Shown here: in pieces, positions 1 to 9,626 of the stretch | Numbering within the stretch: the first letter of the stretch is position 1 | Layout: every line of letters starts with the position of its first letter | Assembly: GCA_938074605.1 (NCBI GenBank) | Contig: CALJEI010000006.1 | Coordinates: 62,001 to 126,000 of the forward strand | Length of the DNA stretch: 64,000 nucleotides | Direction: 5' to 3' | From: an uncultured Ignisphaera sp. | GTDB taxonomy: Archaea; Thermoproteota; Thermoprotei_A; Sulfolobales; Ignisphaeraceae | The notes under the pieces: generated by a model | Database searches by the model: none | Told to the model about the DNA's origin: nothing | What the model saw: the letters and a program-made list of their open reading frames with translations, nothing else | Position numbers and translations under genes: made by a program

Positions 1-1031
<1,031 letters not shown>

Positions 1032-1238
1032 TTAATACTTTAGCTAAAACATAAGATATGTAGCTAGTTAAATATTTTTTGTTTAAGATCTTCCACTGAA
1101 TATCTCAAGGTGTATTTCAAGGTCTCTATGCCGACCTAATACTATGTATCATATCTGATACAAATGTTTCTATTAGAAAGTTGTGCTACAGTTAAGTTTA
1201 TCTATCCTGTTTAGAATAGGTATTTTTCGGGGAGATAT

Positions 1239-1952
1239 ATGCCGAGATTAAGCTCGGGCTTGGTTATAGCTGGAGCTTATGCAGATAAGATTAGACGTAC
1301 TATATTTGCTCAACTAAGAGACTATGTAAAGAAAGATAAAGAGTGGGGGCAAAAAATAGCATTTGCAGTAGCACAACTAAATAGAGTTTTGTACACCATA
1401 TTTGCTGAACAACTAAAGATTGATAAGGGTGATGTTGTAAGGATTAGAATAGACTATGATATAGACGAGAGTGGTAAGAATATTGTATGGAAGTGGGATA
1501 GTCTAACTGTTGAAGCATTTAGAAGAATTGCACAGGAGCAAATAGATTCAATTGTTAGACAATTGATATCTAAAGCAGCAGAAGTCGCACTAGCAGCAGT
1601 AGCATACAATTTAACGAAACTTGGTGAAACATTTGATGGCGATATAGTCTTTTCAGTGACTTTAAATGGTAAAGATGTAGGAGCAGCTATAGTCACTCCC
1701 ATTAACGAAACATTGGCTCTACTTAAGAGGGGAGGTGTTGTAGAACCAACGCCAGCAATATTTGAAAAAATAAGACTTGAGATACCAGTGGGTAGCACTA
1801 TAGAGGACATCTTAAAGAATGTTTTAGCCACAGTCATTCAGAGTGCAAGACATGTAAGCATTGATGAAGCCTTAAAAATGGTTAATGCAATTAGAGATAG
1901 AGTCTCTGTAAAGCCAATGTCTATATATATGGAGGTTGAGGAGGAGGGTTAA
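1239..1952 (+). CDS. Conserved crenarchaeal protein, DUF2258-like
   Basis: 237 residues, preceded by a good ribosome binding site (GGGGAGAT just before the ATG). The N-terminus (PRLSSGLVIAGAYADKIRR) resembles what I recall of the crenarchaeal DUF2258 family, whose function is unknown to me. The middle is mixed alpha/beta with no signal peptide or membrane segment, so it is probably a soluble cytoplasmic protein. It stands alone on the plus strand between two minus-strand genes and is separated from the aminotransferase by a 228-base AT-rich promoter region. No catalytic motif is visible. Family assignment is from memory. Confidence 0.75.
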   Translation: MPRLSSGLVIAGAYADKIRRTIFAQLRDYVKKDKEWGQKIAFAVAQLNRVLYTIFAEQLKIDKGDVVRIRIDYDIDESGKNIVWKWDSLTVEAFRRIAQEQIDSIVRQLISKAAEVALAAVAYNLTKLGETFDGDIVFSVTLNGKDVGAAIVTPINETLALLKRGGVVEPTPAIFEKIRLEIPVGSTIEDILKNVLATVIQSARHVSIDEALKMVNAIRDRVSVKPMSIYMEVEEEG

Positions 1953-1997
1953 AGATCGTCACAACCCATAGCTGTTTGACTATATAAATTTAAATAA

Positions 1998-3356
1998 CTA
2001 TTTCTTTTTCCGTATAATTAAGGTAAAGTCTTTCCTATCTATAACTACAACCTCTTCTCCAGGCTCTATAACTTCATTACTTTCAGCATACCAGTACTCA
2101 CCCTCAACAATTACAAATCCTCTCTTCCCAGGCTCTATACGCTCAATAGCTCTTCCAATAATCTGTTTACTCCCAGGTGTATAAATAATAGCTCTTCTCT
2201 TTCTTTTAGCTTCAACTGCTTTGTACATTATAAATAAGAAAAATGCTGAAAGCCCACCACCAACAATCAGTATAAAGTTTCTTAAACTCTCAAATACTCC
2301 AGGGTGGATAAATGTAGCTGGATTTATGGGCATTAAGAGAAAGCCGAAAATCAATGCAATTATGCCGCTTATACCTATTATTCCATAGCCTGGTGTAAAC
2401 ATTTCTATGGTAATGAGTATGGCTCCTAGAGCTAGCAGTAGTACAGAGACCACATTTATATTCATTCCCCCACCTATTAATGCTAGTAGAAGGAATACAA
2501 ATGTAAATGGTAGAATGTCAAGTCTACCGGATAATAACGCTAAAAATGTGCCGAAGAATCCTATAAACCATAGAATAGAATTAATTGTAGAATCCCTTAA
2601 ATATGAATAAACCTGGATATAGTAGGGTGGTGTAAACTCTTCAATGCCGTAGACATATATAGTGGTATTTCTTTTAATACCATTGTATGTTAATACGACA
2701 TCTCTTCCATTTATAGCTATTATCAATTCATTTAAGTTATTGGCAGTAAAATCAATTACATTATTATTGACTGCCTCCTCACCATTAAGGACAAGATTTT
2801 TTCTAATAAACATTTCAACTGCTGTACTATTTCTCCCTCTAATCTCAGCATATCTTTTAGCCATTGCAACAATACTATTTATTACCTTACTCTCATTGAT
2901 GAATTCATATTGCCCCGTTACAGGGTTTATTGTTATTGGCTGGGCAGCGCCTATCACTCCATGTGGCACACTAGCTATTATATGCATTGGCTGTATAAGT
3001 ATACTTGCAGCACTAAATGCTTTATCCATTATAAAGCCTATCACAGGAGTCCTTGCTTCTAGAATCATGTTGGCAATATTAATCGTTGGATCAACATAAC
3101 CGCCATAGCTGTTAACTACTATAAAAAGGGGAACACCCCTATCTTCTGCTATCTTTAGTGCCTGCCTAACGTATTCTTCAACAGGGGTGTCGATGGTGCC
3201 CATAATACCGTCTATCCTTATAAGAATTGCATTAGAGCCACCATTTTTACAGCTAATGTTAGGTGCTATTGTGAGTGTAGATAACACTGCTATAATAAGG
3301 ATTATAAAAAATAGATTTACTCTCAATAATCTGTGTAGAGGCATTTCTATTTTCAC
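1998..3356 (-). CDS. NfeD-family membrane serine protease (ClpP-fold)
   Basis: 452 residues: an N-terminal signal/anchor (residues 15-31), a ClpP-like protease domain (about 40-230), four or so membrane helices (about 255-385) and a C-terminal NfeD OB-fold (about 395-450). Aligned to the Pyrococcus PH1510 family, the catalytic serine falls at Ser115 in AFSAASIL and the lysine at Lys157 in ESKVIN, ahead of the conserved AEIRGRN. This is the membrane protease that cleaves stomatin in archaea. The stop/start overlap with the stomatin gene (3353-3356) shows the usual NfeD-stomatin operon, stomatin first. The serine position departs from the usual ASAG text, so activity is likely but not certain. 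Confidence 0.9.
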   Translation of the reverse strand: MKIEMPLHRLLRVNLFFIILIIAVLSTLTIAPNISCKNGGSNAILIRIDGIMGTIDTPVEEYVRQALKIAEDRGVPLFIVVNSYGGYVDPTINIANMILEARTPVIGFIMDKAFSAASILIQPMHIIASVPHGVIGAAQPITINPVTGQYEFINESKVINSIVAMAKRYAEIRGRNSTAVEMFIRKNLVLNGEEAVNNNVIDFTANNLNELIIAINGRDVVLTYNGIKRNTTIYVYGIEEFTPPYYIQVYSYLRDSTINSILWFIGFFGTFLALLSGRLDILPFTFVFLLLALIGGGMNINVVSVLLLALGAILITIEMFTPGYGIIGISGIIALIFGFLLMPINPATFIHPGVFESLRNFILIVGGGLSAFFLFIMYKAVEAKRKRRAIIYTPGSKQIIGRAIERIEPGKRGFVIVEGEYWYAESNEVIEPGEEVVVIDRKDFTLIIRKKK

Positions 3357-4222
3357 TTTTTAGCCTCCTGTGAAATAGATGCAGAGGCTTTTTGAGCAGC
3401 TAAGGCTGTAGCTATAGCTTCACTTGCAGTTCTAGCTCCTAAGCTCTCTGTTATTATTATCACATTCTTTTCTTTAGCTATATCTACATAGGTTTGTAGC
3501 TCCCGCAATCTCAATGCTATTGGGTGACTCTCATAAATTAGAGCAGCTTCAGATAATATTTTTGCAGCACTTCTTTCAGCATCAGCCTCAATTATTCTAG
3601 CTCTCCTAATTCTTTCAGCCTCAGCCTGATATGCCATTGCCCTAATCATGCCCTCTGGAAGTTCAACAGCTTTTAGTGTAACCATAGAGACCTTTACTCC
3701 CCACGCTTCTGTAACTTCATCTATCATGCTTTGTATCTTTTTATTTATTTCATCCCTCTTTGTCAATACATCATCGAGTTCAATTTGCCCAATAACATCC
3801 CTCATAGTTGTTTGCGCAAGCATTGCAATAGCATAGTTATATTCTCTAACTCTTAAAACAGCCTTTTCAGGATCTATGACACGGTAATATACAACAGCAT
3901 CTATCTTTATAGTAACATTATCTTTTGTTATAACCTCTTGTTTAGGAATGTCAATTGTATTGAGTCTCATATCAACAATAAGACCTCTATCGACAAAGGG
4001 GACCAAGAAAATAAGGCCAGGACCCCTAGTACCAACAAATCTACCTAGTCGTAGTATTATAATCCTCTCCCACTCCCTTACAACTCTTATGGATCTTGAA
4101 AGTATTGTAAATATTATTATTAGTAGTAGAAAAATTCCAAAAATCTCTAGCGGGCCTATAACCATGGGTACCACTGTTATCACTAGTAATGATAGTAGTG
4201 ATAAAAGTATATTAGCTATCAT
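3353..4222 (-). CDS. Stomatin/prohibitin (SPFH) family membrane protein
   Basis: 289 residues with one or two hydrophobic segments at the N-terminus (about 5-42), then an SPFH domain starting at the typical SIRVVREWERIIILRLG, and a helical C-terminus rich in alanine and glutamate that likely oligomerises. Stomatins organise membrane microdomains, and in archaea they are substrates of the NfeD-type protease encoded immediately downstream, whose start overlaps this stop codon by four bases. The tail contains a hydrophobic IIIIT stretch near residue 250, comparable to the protease-sensitive segment of the Pyrococcus protein. Translational coupling with the protease gene is inferred from the overlap. 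Confidence 0.92.
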   Translation of the reverse strand: MIANILLSLLSLLVITVVPMVIGPLEIFGIFLLLIIIFTILSRSIRVVREWERIIILRLGRFVGTRGPGLIFLVPFVDRGLIVDMRLNTIDIPKQEVITKDNVTIKIDAVVYYRVIDPEKAVLRVREYNYAIAMLAQTTMRDVIGQIELDDVLTKRDEINKKIQSMIDEVTEAWGVKVSMVTLKAVELPEGMIRAMAYQAEAERIRRARIIEADAERSAAKILSEAALIYESHPIALRLRELQTYVDIAKEKNVIIITESLGARTASEAIATALAAQKASASISQEAKK

Positions 4223-4259
4223 GAAATCATGTATATAGTTTTGCTGCTTTAATGTAAGA

Positions 4260-5813
4260 CTATAATTTATCTAAATGTAGGTTCTCAATATAATGTTTTA
4301 GAATATCATTATGGGTTTCAGCAATAGTCTTAAATTCATCTGGTTCAACAATTGTAAATGGTATAACGTCCTTTATGCTTGGGAGTCCGAAGAGCACCAT
4401 AATAAGTCTGTATATACCTATTCCTACACCTGCTGTAGGGGGCATACCATACTCAAGAGCTCTCACATAATCTTTGTCCATTGGATGATACTCAGCCTTA
4501 CCTATAAATTTATGTGATGATTTAAATCTTAAGTCCTCTTCTTTTTTAAAGAAATAGTACTGAATTATTGGATTATTTAATTCGCTATATCCATTGCCAA
4601 TCTCAAGACTTCCTACAAATAACTCAAATCTTTCAGAATAGTTAGGATCATTTCTATATGGTCTAGCAAGTGGTGAGATATCTCTTGGATACAGTATTAC
4701 ATATGTTGGCTGTACAAGTCTAGGTTCAGCAAATCTTTCAAATATTTTTTCAATTATTTTACCCATTCTAGGATCATCGACTTCTATACCCAGATCCTTT
4801 GCTATCCCAATAAGTTCTTCATAGCTTTTACCTCTAACTTTTATACCACTATAGTTCTCAACGGCTTCCTCAATCGATATTCTCCTCCATGGTGGCTTAA
4901 AATCAAGTTCTATTCTATTACCATTATGTTCTACCTCCACTTTATAATCACCAAATACATTTTTGATACCATAGGCAATCATCTCTTCAACTAGTTTCAT
5001 CATATCATTCCAATCAGCAAACGCTTGATAGATTTCAATTTGAACAAACTCTGGATAATGCTGAGCATCTATATCTTCATTTCTAAAACAAACTGCTATT
5101 TCATAAACCCTATATAGATTTGCAATAATTGCTCGCTTAAGATAGGTTTCAGGTGCTATACTTAGATAAACAGTTTTATCTAGAGAATACATCTTTGTTG
5201 TAAATGGTCTTGCTAGAGCGCCTCCATAAATTGATTGAAGTTTGGGTGTGTGTATCTCTATAAAACCCTTGGAATCTAGAAAGTCTCTAAAACTCTTCTC
5301 AATTCTATACATTGATGTGATTGCCTTTCTCACCCTCTCATTCATCATTATGTCTAGGTATCTGAGCCTATACCTCTTATCAGTATCTGCTAAACCATGC
5401 CACTTCTCGGGATAGTCTCTCCATGTAATAGAGAGTACAGTGAGTTCATTAACTAATATAGATAGTTCCCCTCTTAATGTCCTTATAGGCTTGCCCTTAA
5501 CACCTATAATATCGCCAATATTTAGTAGTTCAACAACTTTCCAAGAGTTTTCACCAAGTATATCATATCTAAATACAAGTTGAATTGTGGCAGTACCATC
5601 ATCAAGTACTGCAAACACTATCTTACCATGTCTTCGCAAACCCATAATCCTACCAGCAATGCTATGGATATCCCCAGCTTCTTCTCCATTATTAAGATAA
5701 CCATACCTACTTCTTATTTCTGATACAGTTGTGGATGTTTCATATCTGTATTCAGTTAAATATGGATCCATATTGAGTGCTATAAAACTCCAAAATCTAT
5801 GTTTTTCAGACAT
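4260..5813 (-). CDS. lysS: Lysyl-tRNA synthetase, class II
   Basis: Charges tRNA-Lys with lysine. The ATG at 5813 is preferred; an in-frame GTG lies 9 bases upstream, where GTGGTG more likely serves as ribosome binding site. The N-terminal OB-fold anticodon-binding domain (about 50-135) is followed by the class II catalytic core. LysRS signatures are GGALARPF, motif 2 (FRNEDIDAQHYPEF, about 245-257) and motif 3 (GMPPTAGVGIGIYRL, about 457-471). Motif 3 has Tyr where class II LysRS normally has Asp before the conserved Arg; the Arg itself is kept. Many archaea use class I LysRS instead, so the class II type is a useful lineage marker. Confidence 0.92.
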   Translation of the reverse strand: MSEKHRFWSFIALNMDPYLTEYRYETSTTVSEIRSRYGYLNNGEEAGDIHSIAGRIMGLRRHGKIVFAVLDDGTATIQLVFRYDILGENSWKVVELLNIGDIIGVKGKPIRTLRGELSILVNELTVLSITWRDYPEKWHGLADTDKRYRLRYLDIMMNERVRKAITSMYRIEKSFRDFLDSKGFIEIHTPKLQSIYGGALARPFTTKMYSLDKTVYLSIAPETYLKRAIIANLYRVYEIAVCFRNEDIDAQHYPEFVQIEIYQAFADWNDMMKLVEEMIAYGIKNVFGDYKVEVEHNGNRIELDFKPPWRRISIEEAVENYSGIKVRGKSYEELIGIAKDLGIEVDDPRMGKIIEKIFERFAEPRLVQPTYVILYPRDISPLARPYRNDPNYSERFELFVGSLEIGNGYSELNNPIIQYYFFKKEEDLRFKSSHKFIGKAEYHPMDKDYVRALEYGMPPTAGVGIGIYRLIMVLFGLPSIKDVIPFTIVEPDEFKTIAETHNDILKHYIENLHLDKL

Positions 5814-5970
5814 TAGCACCACACTACCGAATATACTTTACAAAGGTATAGCTAAAATATCTTTCCATACAGTGAATCCACCATCTCGAAAGATTTAAAG
5901 AAAATAACGTACTATTTAAATATTCCGATAATAGTAATATCAATATAAGACAAGGTCTAATAAAGCATAT

Positions 5971-6031
5971 ACGTTCAGATGGATAACTTTTCATCATGCT
6001 TCTAACAGCGAAGAGCGCTTTCATCACCTAG
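5971..6031 (-). ncRNA. C/D-box sRNA (2'-O-methylation guide)
   Basis: On the minus strand the order is box C GTGATGA (6027-6021), a 12-nt guide, box D' CTGT (6008-6005, one mismatch), a 7-nt spacer, box C' ATGATGA (5997-5991), a second 12-nt guide, and box D CTGA (5978-5975). Box sequences and the two 12-nt guides fit archaeal C/D sRNAs, which direct fibrillarin to methylate rRNA or tRNA. A 67-codon open frame covers the same bases but has no homology I recognise. Predicted targets are complementary to AAGCGCTCTTCG and AAAGTTATCCAT; I did not identify them. Confidence 0.75.
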
Positions 6032-6141
6032 TCTTAGGTATATTGAGGCTGTTTTCCCACTATTAAGTATTCTACAGGGGAATATCTCTTTATAAAATAT
6101 TTTATAAAATATTTAATATTTACGTACCCACTTTTATTTAG

Positions 6142-6747
6142 ATGATGTATAGCGTAATGTTGAGGTGTAGGCATGTGTCTAGCATTCCTTGGGTGCCAAC
6201 ACCTGATATTGTTATAAACTATCTACTACATGCGCTTGGAATAGGAGGAGGTGATGTTGTATTAGACCTTGGATGTGGTGATGGTAGGGTGTTGCTGGAG
6301 TTTTGTAGACATGGTGCTTTTGGTATATGTATTGAGTTGAATAGAATTCTTTGCAACATTGTTGAGATTACAGCTAAAATTATGAAGGTAGAGGATAGAA
6401 TTAAGATTTACTGTATAGATTTCTTCACCATAGATTTTAAAAAGATTATGCCTAGACCCACAGTAGTATATCTATTTCTGTATCCATCGACATTAGAGCA
6501 GCTTTCATATAAATTAGAGACGGAGCTTGATCCAGGTACAATTATAGTTACACTAGATTTTGCAATAAAGGGATGGAGTCCATTCTATGTTAAGAGTCTA
6601 GTTGATGAAAACAGATATGATAGATTAGTATGGTTTTATATCGTAGGAATCTCTAATCCTAATGCAAGAAAAATTGGGTATGCTGATCAAAATGAACTTA
6701 ATTTAATTGAAAGAAATCTATGCAATAGAAAATTCTTTCTATACTAA
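6142..6747 (+). CDS. SAM-dependent methyltransferase, archaeal protein-lysine methyltransferase (aKMT)-like
   Basis: 201 residues. It has the class I methyltransferase fold: VPTPDIVINYLL at the N-terminus, motif I LDLGCGDGR (about 41-49), an acidic end of strand 2 (IELN), and a late segment LDPGTIIVTLDFAIKGW. VPTP plus DLGCGDGR plus the closing GW pattern matches the crenarchaeal aKMT family, which methylates lysines on many cellular proteins; that is family knowledge, not shown here. Very AT-rich repeats with TATA character (6089-6120) end about 25 bases before the ATG and no clear Shine-Dalgarno is seen, so the message may be leaderless. Starts at Met1 or Met2 are both possible. Confidence 0.8.
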   Translation: MMYSVMLRCRHVSSIPWVPTPDIVINYLLHALGIGGGDVVLDLGCGDGRVLLEFCRHGAFGICIELNRILCNIVEITAKIMKVEDRIKIYCIDFFTIDFKKIMPRPTVVYLFLYPSTLEQLSYKLETELDPGTIIVTLDFAIKGWSPFYVKSLVDENRYDRLVWFYIVGISNPNARKIGYADQNELNLIERNLCNRKFFLY

Positions 6748-6770
6748 TTATATTAGAATTTTCCTTATTA

Positions 6771-6827
6771 TTGGTCAGAGTATCGACCCCTCTTCATCCA
6801 TCAGTATACGTCGACTACATCATCCCC
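6771..6827 (-). ncRNA. C/D-box sRNA (2'-O-methylation guide)
   Basis: Minus strand: box C ATGATGT (6823-6817), 12-nt guide, box D' CTGA (6804-6801), 3-nt spacer, box C' ATGAAGA (6797-6791), 12-nt guide, box D CTGA (6778-6775). Flanking GG and CC next to boxes C and D could close a short terminal stem. The two guides are both exactly 12 nt and both D boxes are perfect, as expected of archaeal C/D sRNAs. Guides read AGTCGACGTATA and GGGGTCGATACT; rRNA targets were not identified. It lies just past the convergent methyltransferase gene. Confidence 0.8.
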
Positions 6828-6979
6828 ATGATCTTTATAGCTATAGACATCTTTAGCCATTGGATAATTCTATGGTGCTATCTAGGATGATAGGTGTGAT
6901 GTGTTATATACCATAGTTTAGTGTTGTTAAATATAAATCTCTATTTCTATTATAATGGTGGTAAATGTGTTAAAGGTAG

Positions 6980-7183
6980 CTATACTGTGTACAGCTTCTC
7001 CTTTATGGTGTTTGGTAATTGGGTCTCTTTTACTATAGCTGCATTCATTGGTGGTTTGCGTAGCTTTGGGCCTATGATGATATATTTAGTTGATTCTTCA
7101 TCTCTACTTTTAAACACTCTAGCCTTTACATAATAGCCATCACTTCTCTCAATATATACATACTTACCATGTTTTAAGGCCAT
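6980..7183 (-). CDS. Small conserved-looking protein (67 aa), unknown function
   Basis: 67 residues, beginning MALKHGKYVYIERSDG and ending in a basic/hydrophobic tail, with a central IIIGPKLRKPP. A GGTGA ribosome binding site stands at a good distance before the ATG at 7183. The composition (beta-rich, KYVYI...YYVKARVF) suggests a small SH3/OB-like fold. I have a weak memory of similar small crenarchaeal proteins (DUF5622), but cannot confirm it. An overlapping 70-codon plus-strand frame looks like its shadow. It is transcribed divergently from the uracil-DNA glycosylase gene next door. Confidence 0.65.
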   Translation of the reverse strand: MALKHGKYVYIERSDGYYVKARVFKSRDEESTKYIIIGPKLRKPPMNAAIVKETQLPNTIKEKLYTV

Positions 7184-7261
7184 TAACTAGTCACCATAAC
7201 ATCTATGCTTTATAGGAGGTAAAAAGCTAATTTGGTACGCATTATATAGAAGTTTCAGGAG

Positions 7262-7903
7262 GTGGGTAGCATATCATATTTTAGTTCTTGGGATGAACTT
7301 GAAAATGCTATTAGAAGCTGTAGGAGGTGTAGACTCTACAAATTTAGGAAGAATGCAGTACCTGGTGAAGGTAATAGAGAATCTCATATAATTTTTATTG
7401 GTGAGGCTCCTGGTTCTACTGAAGATGAAATGGGTAGACCATTTGTTGGTGCAGCTGGAAAGCTTTTAACAGTAACTATGGAGAGCTTCGGTATTTCACG
7501 TGAAAACGTATATATAACAAATATTGTTAAATGTAGGCCTCCTAATAATAGGGAGCCTAGTGATAGTGAAATATCGCTGTGTAGCATATATCTAGAGGCC
7601 CAGTTGAGGTTCATTAGACCAAACATTATAGTTACTTTAGGTAATATCGCAGGCAAGAAGATTTTTTCTATGGCCAATATGGAGTGGGGTGGAGTTACTA
7701 GGATGAGAGGAAAGATATATAGAGCAAATATACTTGCTCTAGAGGTTGCTGTTATACCAACACTTCATCCAGCGGCTGTATTGTATAATCCACAGCTTAA
7801 GAAGCTCTTTGAAAGTGATTTTGAGCTTATCAAAACTACACTAAATAGCCTAGGATGCAATAGAGCTAAACCTAAAACCCTTTTCAACTATATGAAGCAG
7901 TAA
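7262..7903 (+). CDS. udg: Family-4 uracil-DNA glycosylase (Fe-S)
   Basis: 213 residues. Removes uracil from DNA, important in hyperthermophiles because cytosine deaminates quickly. Family-4 features are the four Fe-S cysteines C20, C23, C91 and C107, the GEAPGSTEDEMGRPFVG active-site loop, the NIVKCRPPNNREP segment and the HPAA motif near the C-terminus. The only possible start is GTG at 7262, because an in-frame stop occurs at 7247. The AGGAGGTG element overlaps this GTG instead of preceding it, so initiation looks unusual. The 3' end overlaps the convergent protease gene by 54 bases. Confidence 0.93.
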   Translation: MGSISYFSSWDELENAIRSCRRCRLYKFRKNAVPGEGNRESHIIFIGEAPGSTEDEMGRPFVGAAGKLLTVTMESFGISRENVYITNIVKCRPPNNREPSDSEISLCSIYLEAQLRFIRPNIIVTLGNIAGKKIFSMANMEWGGVTRMRGKIYRANILALEVAVIPTLHPAAVLYNPQLKKLFESDFELIKTTLNSLGCNRAKPKTLFNYMKQ

Positions 7904-9535
7904 TGCTAGTAGAAGTATTATTGTTATGATACTTAAGAGTAGTGTAACGGTTTTAATATCATATGGTAGTAGAGTTTCCTTTGGCAGTGTATATGTTGAT
8001 GGCATACCTCTGTCTAGGGCATATCTTATAATGTTTGATGTAGATGCTATAAGTGTTGACATTGATAACATATTTATATAGTCGCTACTTCCATCTATCT
8101 CTAGATCCTCAGCATAAATATAGTATAGATAGGGAACAATCTTAGCATTGTCATCTAAATAGACACTGTGTATTCTATATAGCTTCTTAAGAGCATCAGT
8201 AATTTTTAAACGCAGTGTATCATTCAATTGTTTAGCTAGTGTATTACGTGTTGATGCTATGGCTGAGAGAGATAAAGGGGCAAATTTTTCATTCCACTCT
8301 ATTATTAGACTTGTAATCTTTAAGACATTTAATGTCGTAGCATATGTTTTATTAAATGCTATAAATTGTTTATACCCACTATTTGTAGCTATAGTGTTGT
8401 TTACCAATTTCAGAAGATCTAGCCAGATATCTATAGTTAGACTTCTAGCATAGGCTCTTGTTAGAATCTCTAAGGCTTTTTGTGATGATAGTGTTGATGC
8501 TCTAGTGAGATTTCTATATAGATCTATATAGAATTGTGCTTCACTAATTCTATCAAGAACCACCACCAATAGTGGTATTGTTGAGGGGTATATATATCTA
8601 AAGCTATTGAATTCACCCAGAGCATTCTTGATACTATTTTCGCTTTCCTCTATTAAATAATTATATATAGTAGTGTTGAGGGTTAGGTATTCATGTAGCA
8701 GCTGCATATATCCTAGAAATGCGTAATTTGCAGCAGTATATCCATGCCTTCGTTTTAATGCCTTCTCAACATTTACAGAAAGATTTCTATACAGTGAAAG
8801 TGTAGAATTCTTCATTTCTATGGGAAATCTATCTACTAGCTCCTTTGCTCTATTTAAGAATTCTATAGCCCTATGTTCAAAGAATGTATTTACAATTGTG
8901 AGACTCTCCAAAGGAGGCTCTATAGAGGTATTATTGTGTAGGGGACCTCCACATATATCAGCTAACGAAGTAATACTGATAATTTTGATGGTGCTACCAT
9001 CTACAGCTTCTAACAATCCATTGATTGTAGGTATATATATAGTTTTAACACTATTTTCTTTAGCTGCTTTAATCTTTGTAGTAAGACCTCCAGCGGCATC
9101 TATAAATCCATCTATAGAAACAACACCTGTTGCCCCCCACCTAATATTGAGTAGATTGGTTTTATTTAGAGCCTTTAGAATAGCTATTGTATATGCTAAT
9201 GATGCACTAGACCCCTTTATTTGTCTATAACTATTATCAATATAGACATCTACAGCAATATTATCTATATCTACGTTACATACATATCTCATGGCATAGC
9301 TAGCTAGCAGAAAGGAGTATAACACACTTTTATCATAATTAGCATTGTGAATAAAAATCCTATATGACGAAGAATTGTATATCTTTATGTAGCTCTTTAT
9401 AGCGATGCCCACAGATGGATTGCTATCCTCAACCCCCAAGAACCATACATCTATAGTTGTAATAGTAGATACTACTGTGGAGAATAGTAGAAGGAGACAA
9501 AATACCGTGGAGATACCTTTCAATCGATGCACCAA
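7850..9535 (-). CDS. Membrane-anchored Lon-like (S16) serine protease
   Basis: 561 residues. A signal peptide (about 8-28) leads to a Lon-type protease domain (about 30-200) outside the membrane. In place of the Lon GPSAG motif it has GSSAS (Ser110), and GGLTTK supplies the dyad lysine (Lys154) followed by AA as in Lon. A long helical region (about 210-500) carries many N-glycosylation sequons, and a C-terminal membrane helix (about 535-553) anchors it. There is no AAA+ ATPase domain, so it is not classical LonB. It resembles the archaeal predicted secreted S16-like proteases (COG1750 type). The gene is convergent with udg and overlaps it. Confidence 0.82.
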   Translation of the reverse strand: MVHRLKGISTVFCLLLLFSTVVSTITTIDVWFLGVEDSNPSVGIAIKSYIKIYNSSSYRIFIHNANYDKSVLYSFLLASYAMRYVCNVDIDNIAVDVYIDNSYRQIKGSSASLAYTIAILKALNKTNLLNIRWGATGVVSIDGFIDAAGGLTTKIKAAKENSVKTIYIPTINGLLEAVDGSTIKIISITSLADICGGPLHNNTSIEPPLESLTIVNTFFEHRAIEFLNRAKELVDRFPIEMKNSTLSLYRNLSVNVEKALKRRHGYTAANYAFLGYMQLLHEYLTLNTTIYNYLIEESENSIKNALGEFNSFRYIYPSTIPLLVVVLDRISEAQFYIDLYRNLTRASTLSSQKALEILTRAYARSLTIDIWLDLLKLVNNTIATNSGYKQFIAFNKTYATTLNVLKITSLIIEWNEKFAPLSLSAIASTRNTLAKQLNDTLRLKITDALKKLYRIHSVYLDDNAKIVPYLYYIYAEDLEIDGSSDYINMLSMSTLIASTSNIIRYALDRGMPSTYTLPKETLLPYDIKTVTLLLSIITIILLLALLLHIVEKGFRFSSIAS

Positions 9536-9626
9536 ATGGGCTATCTGCTACAAAGGTTTTTAGCTTTTAAGAAAAGTATATTTAAGAGGATGATGATGTG
9601 GGCAGCCAATGACTGTGTGAAACAGG

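Noticed and set aside
5824-6027. 67-codon minus-strand ORF
   Set aside because: No domain; it covers a well-formed C/D-box sRNA on the same strand.
6921-7133. 70-codon plus-strand ORF
   Set aside because: Shadow of the better supported 67-residue gene on the minus strand.
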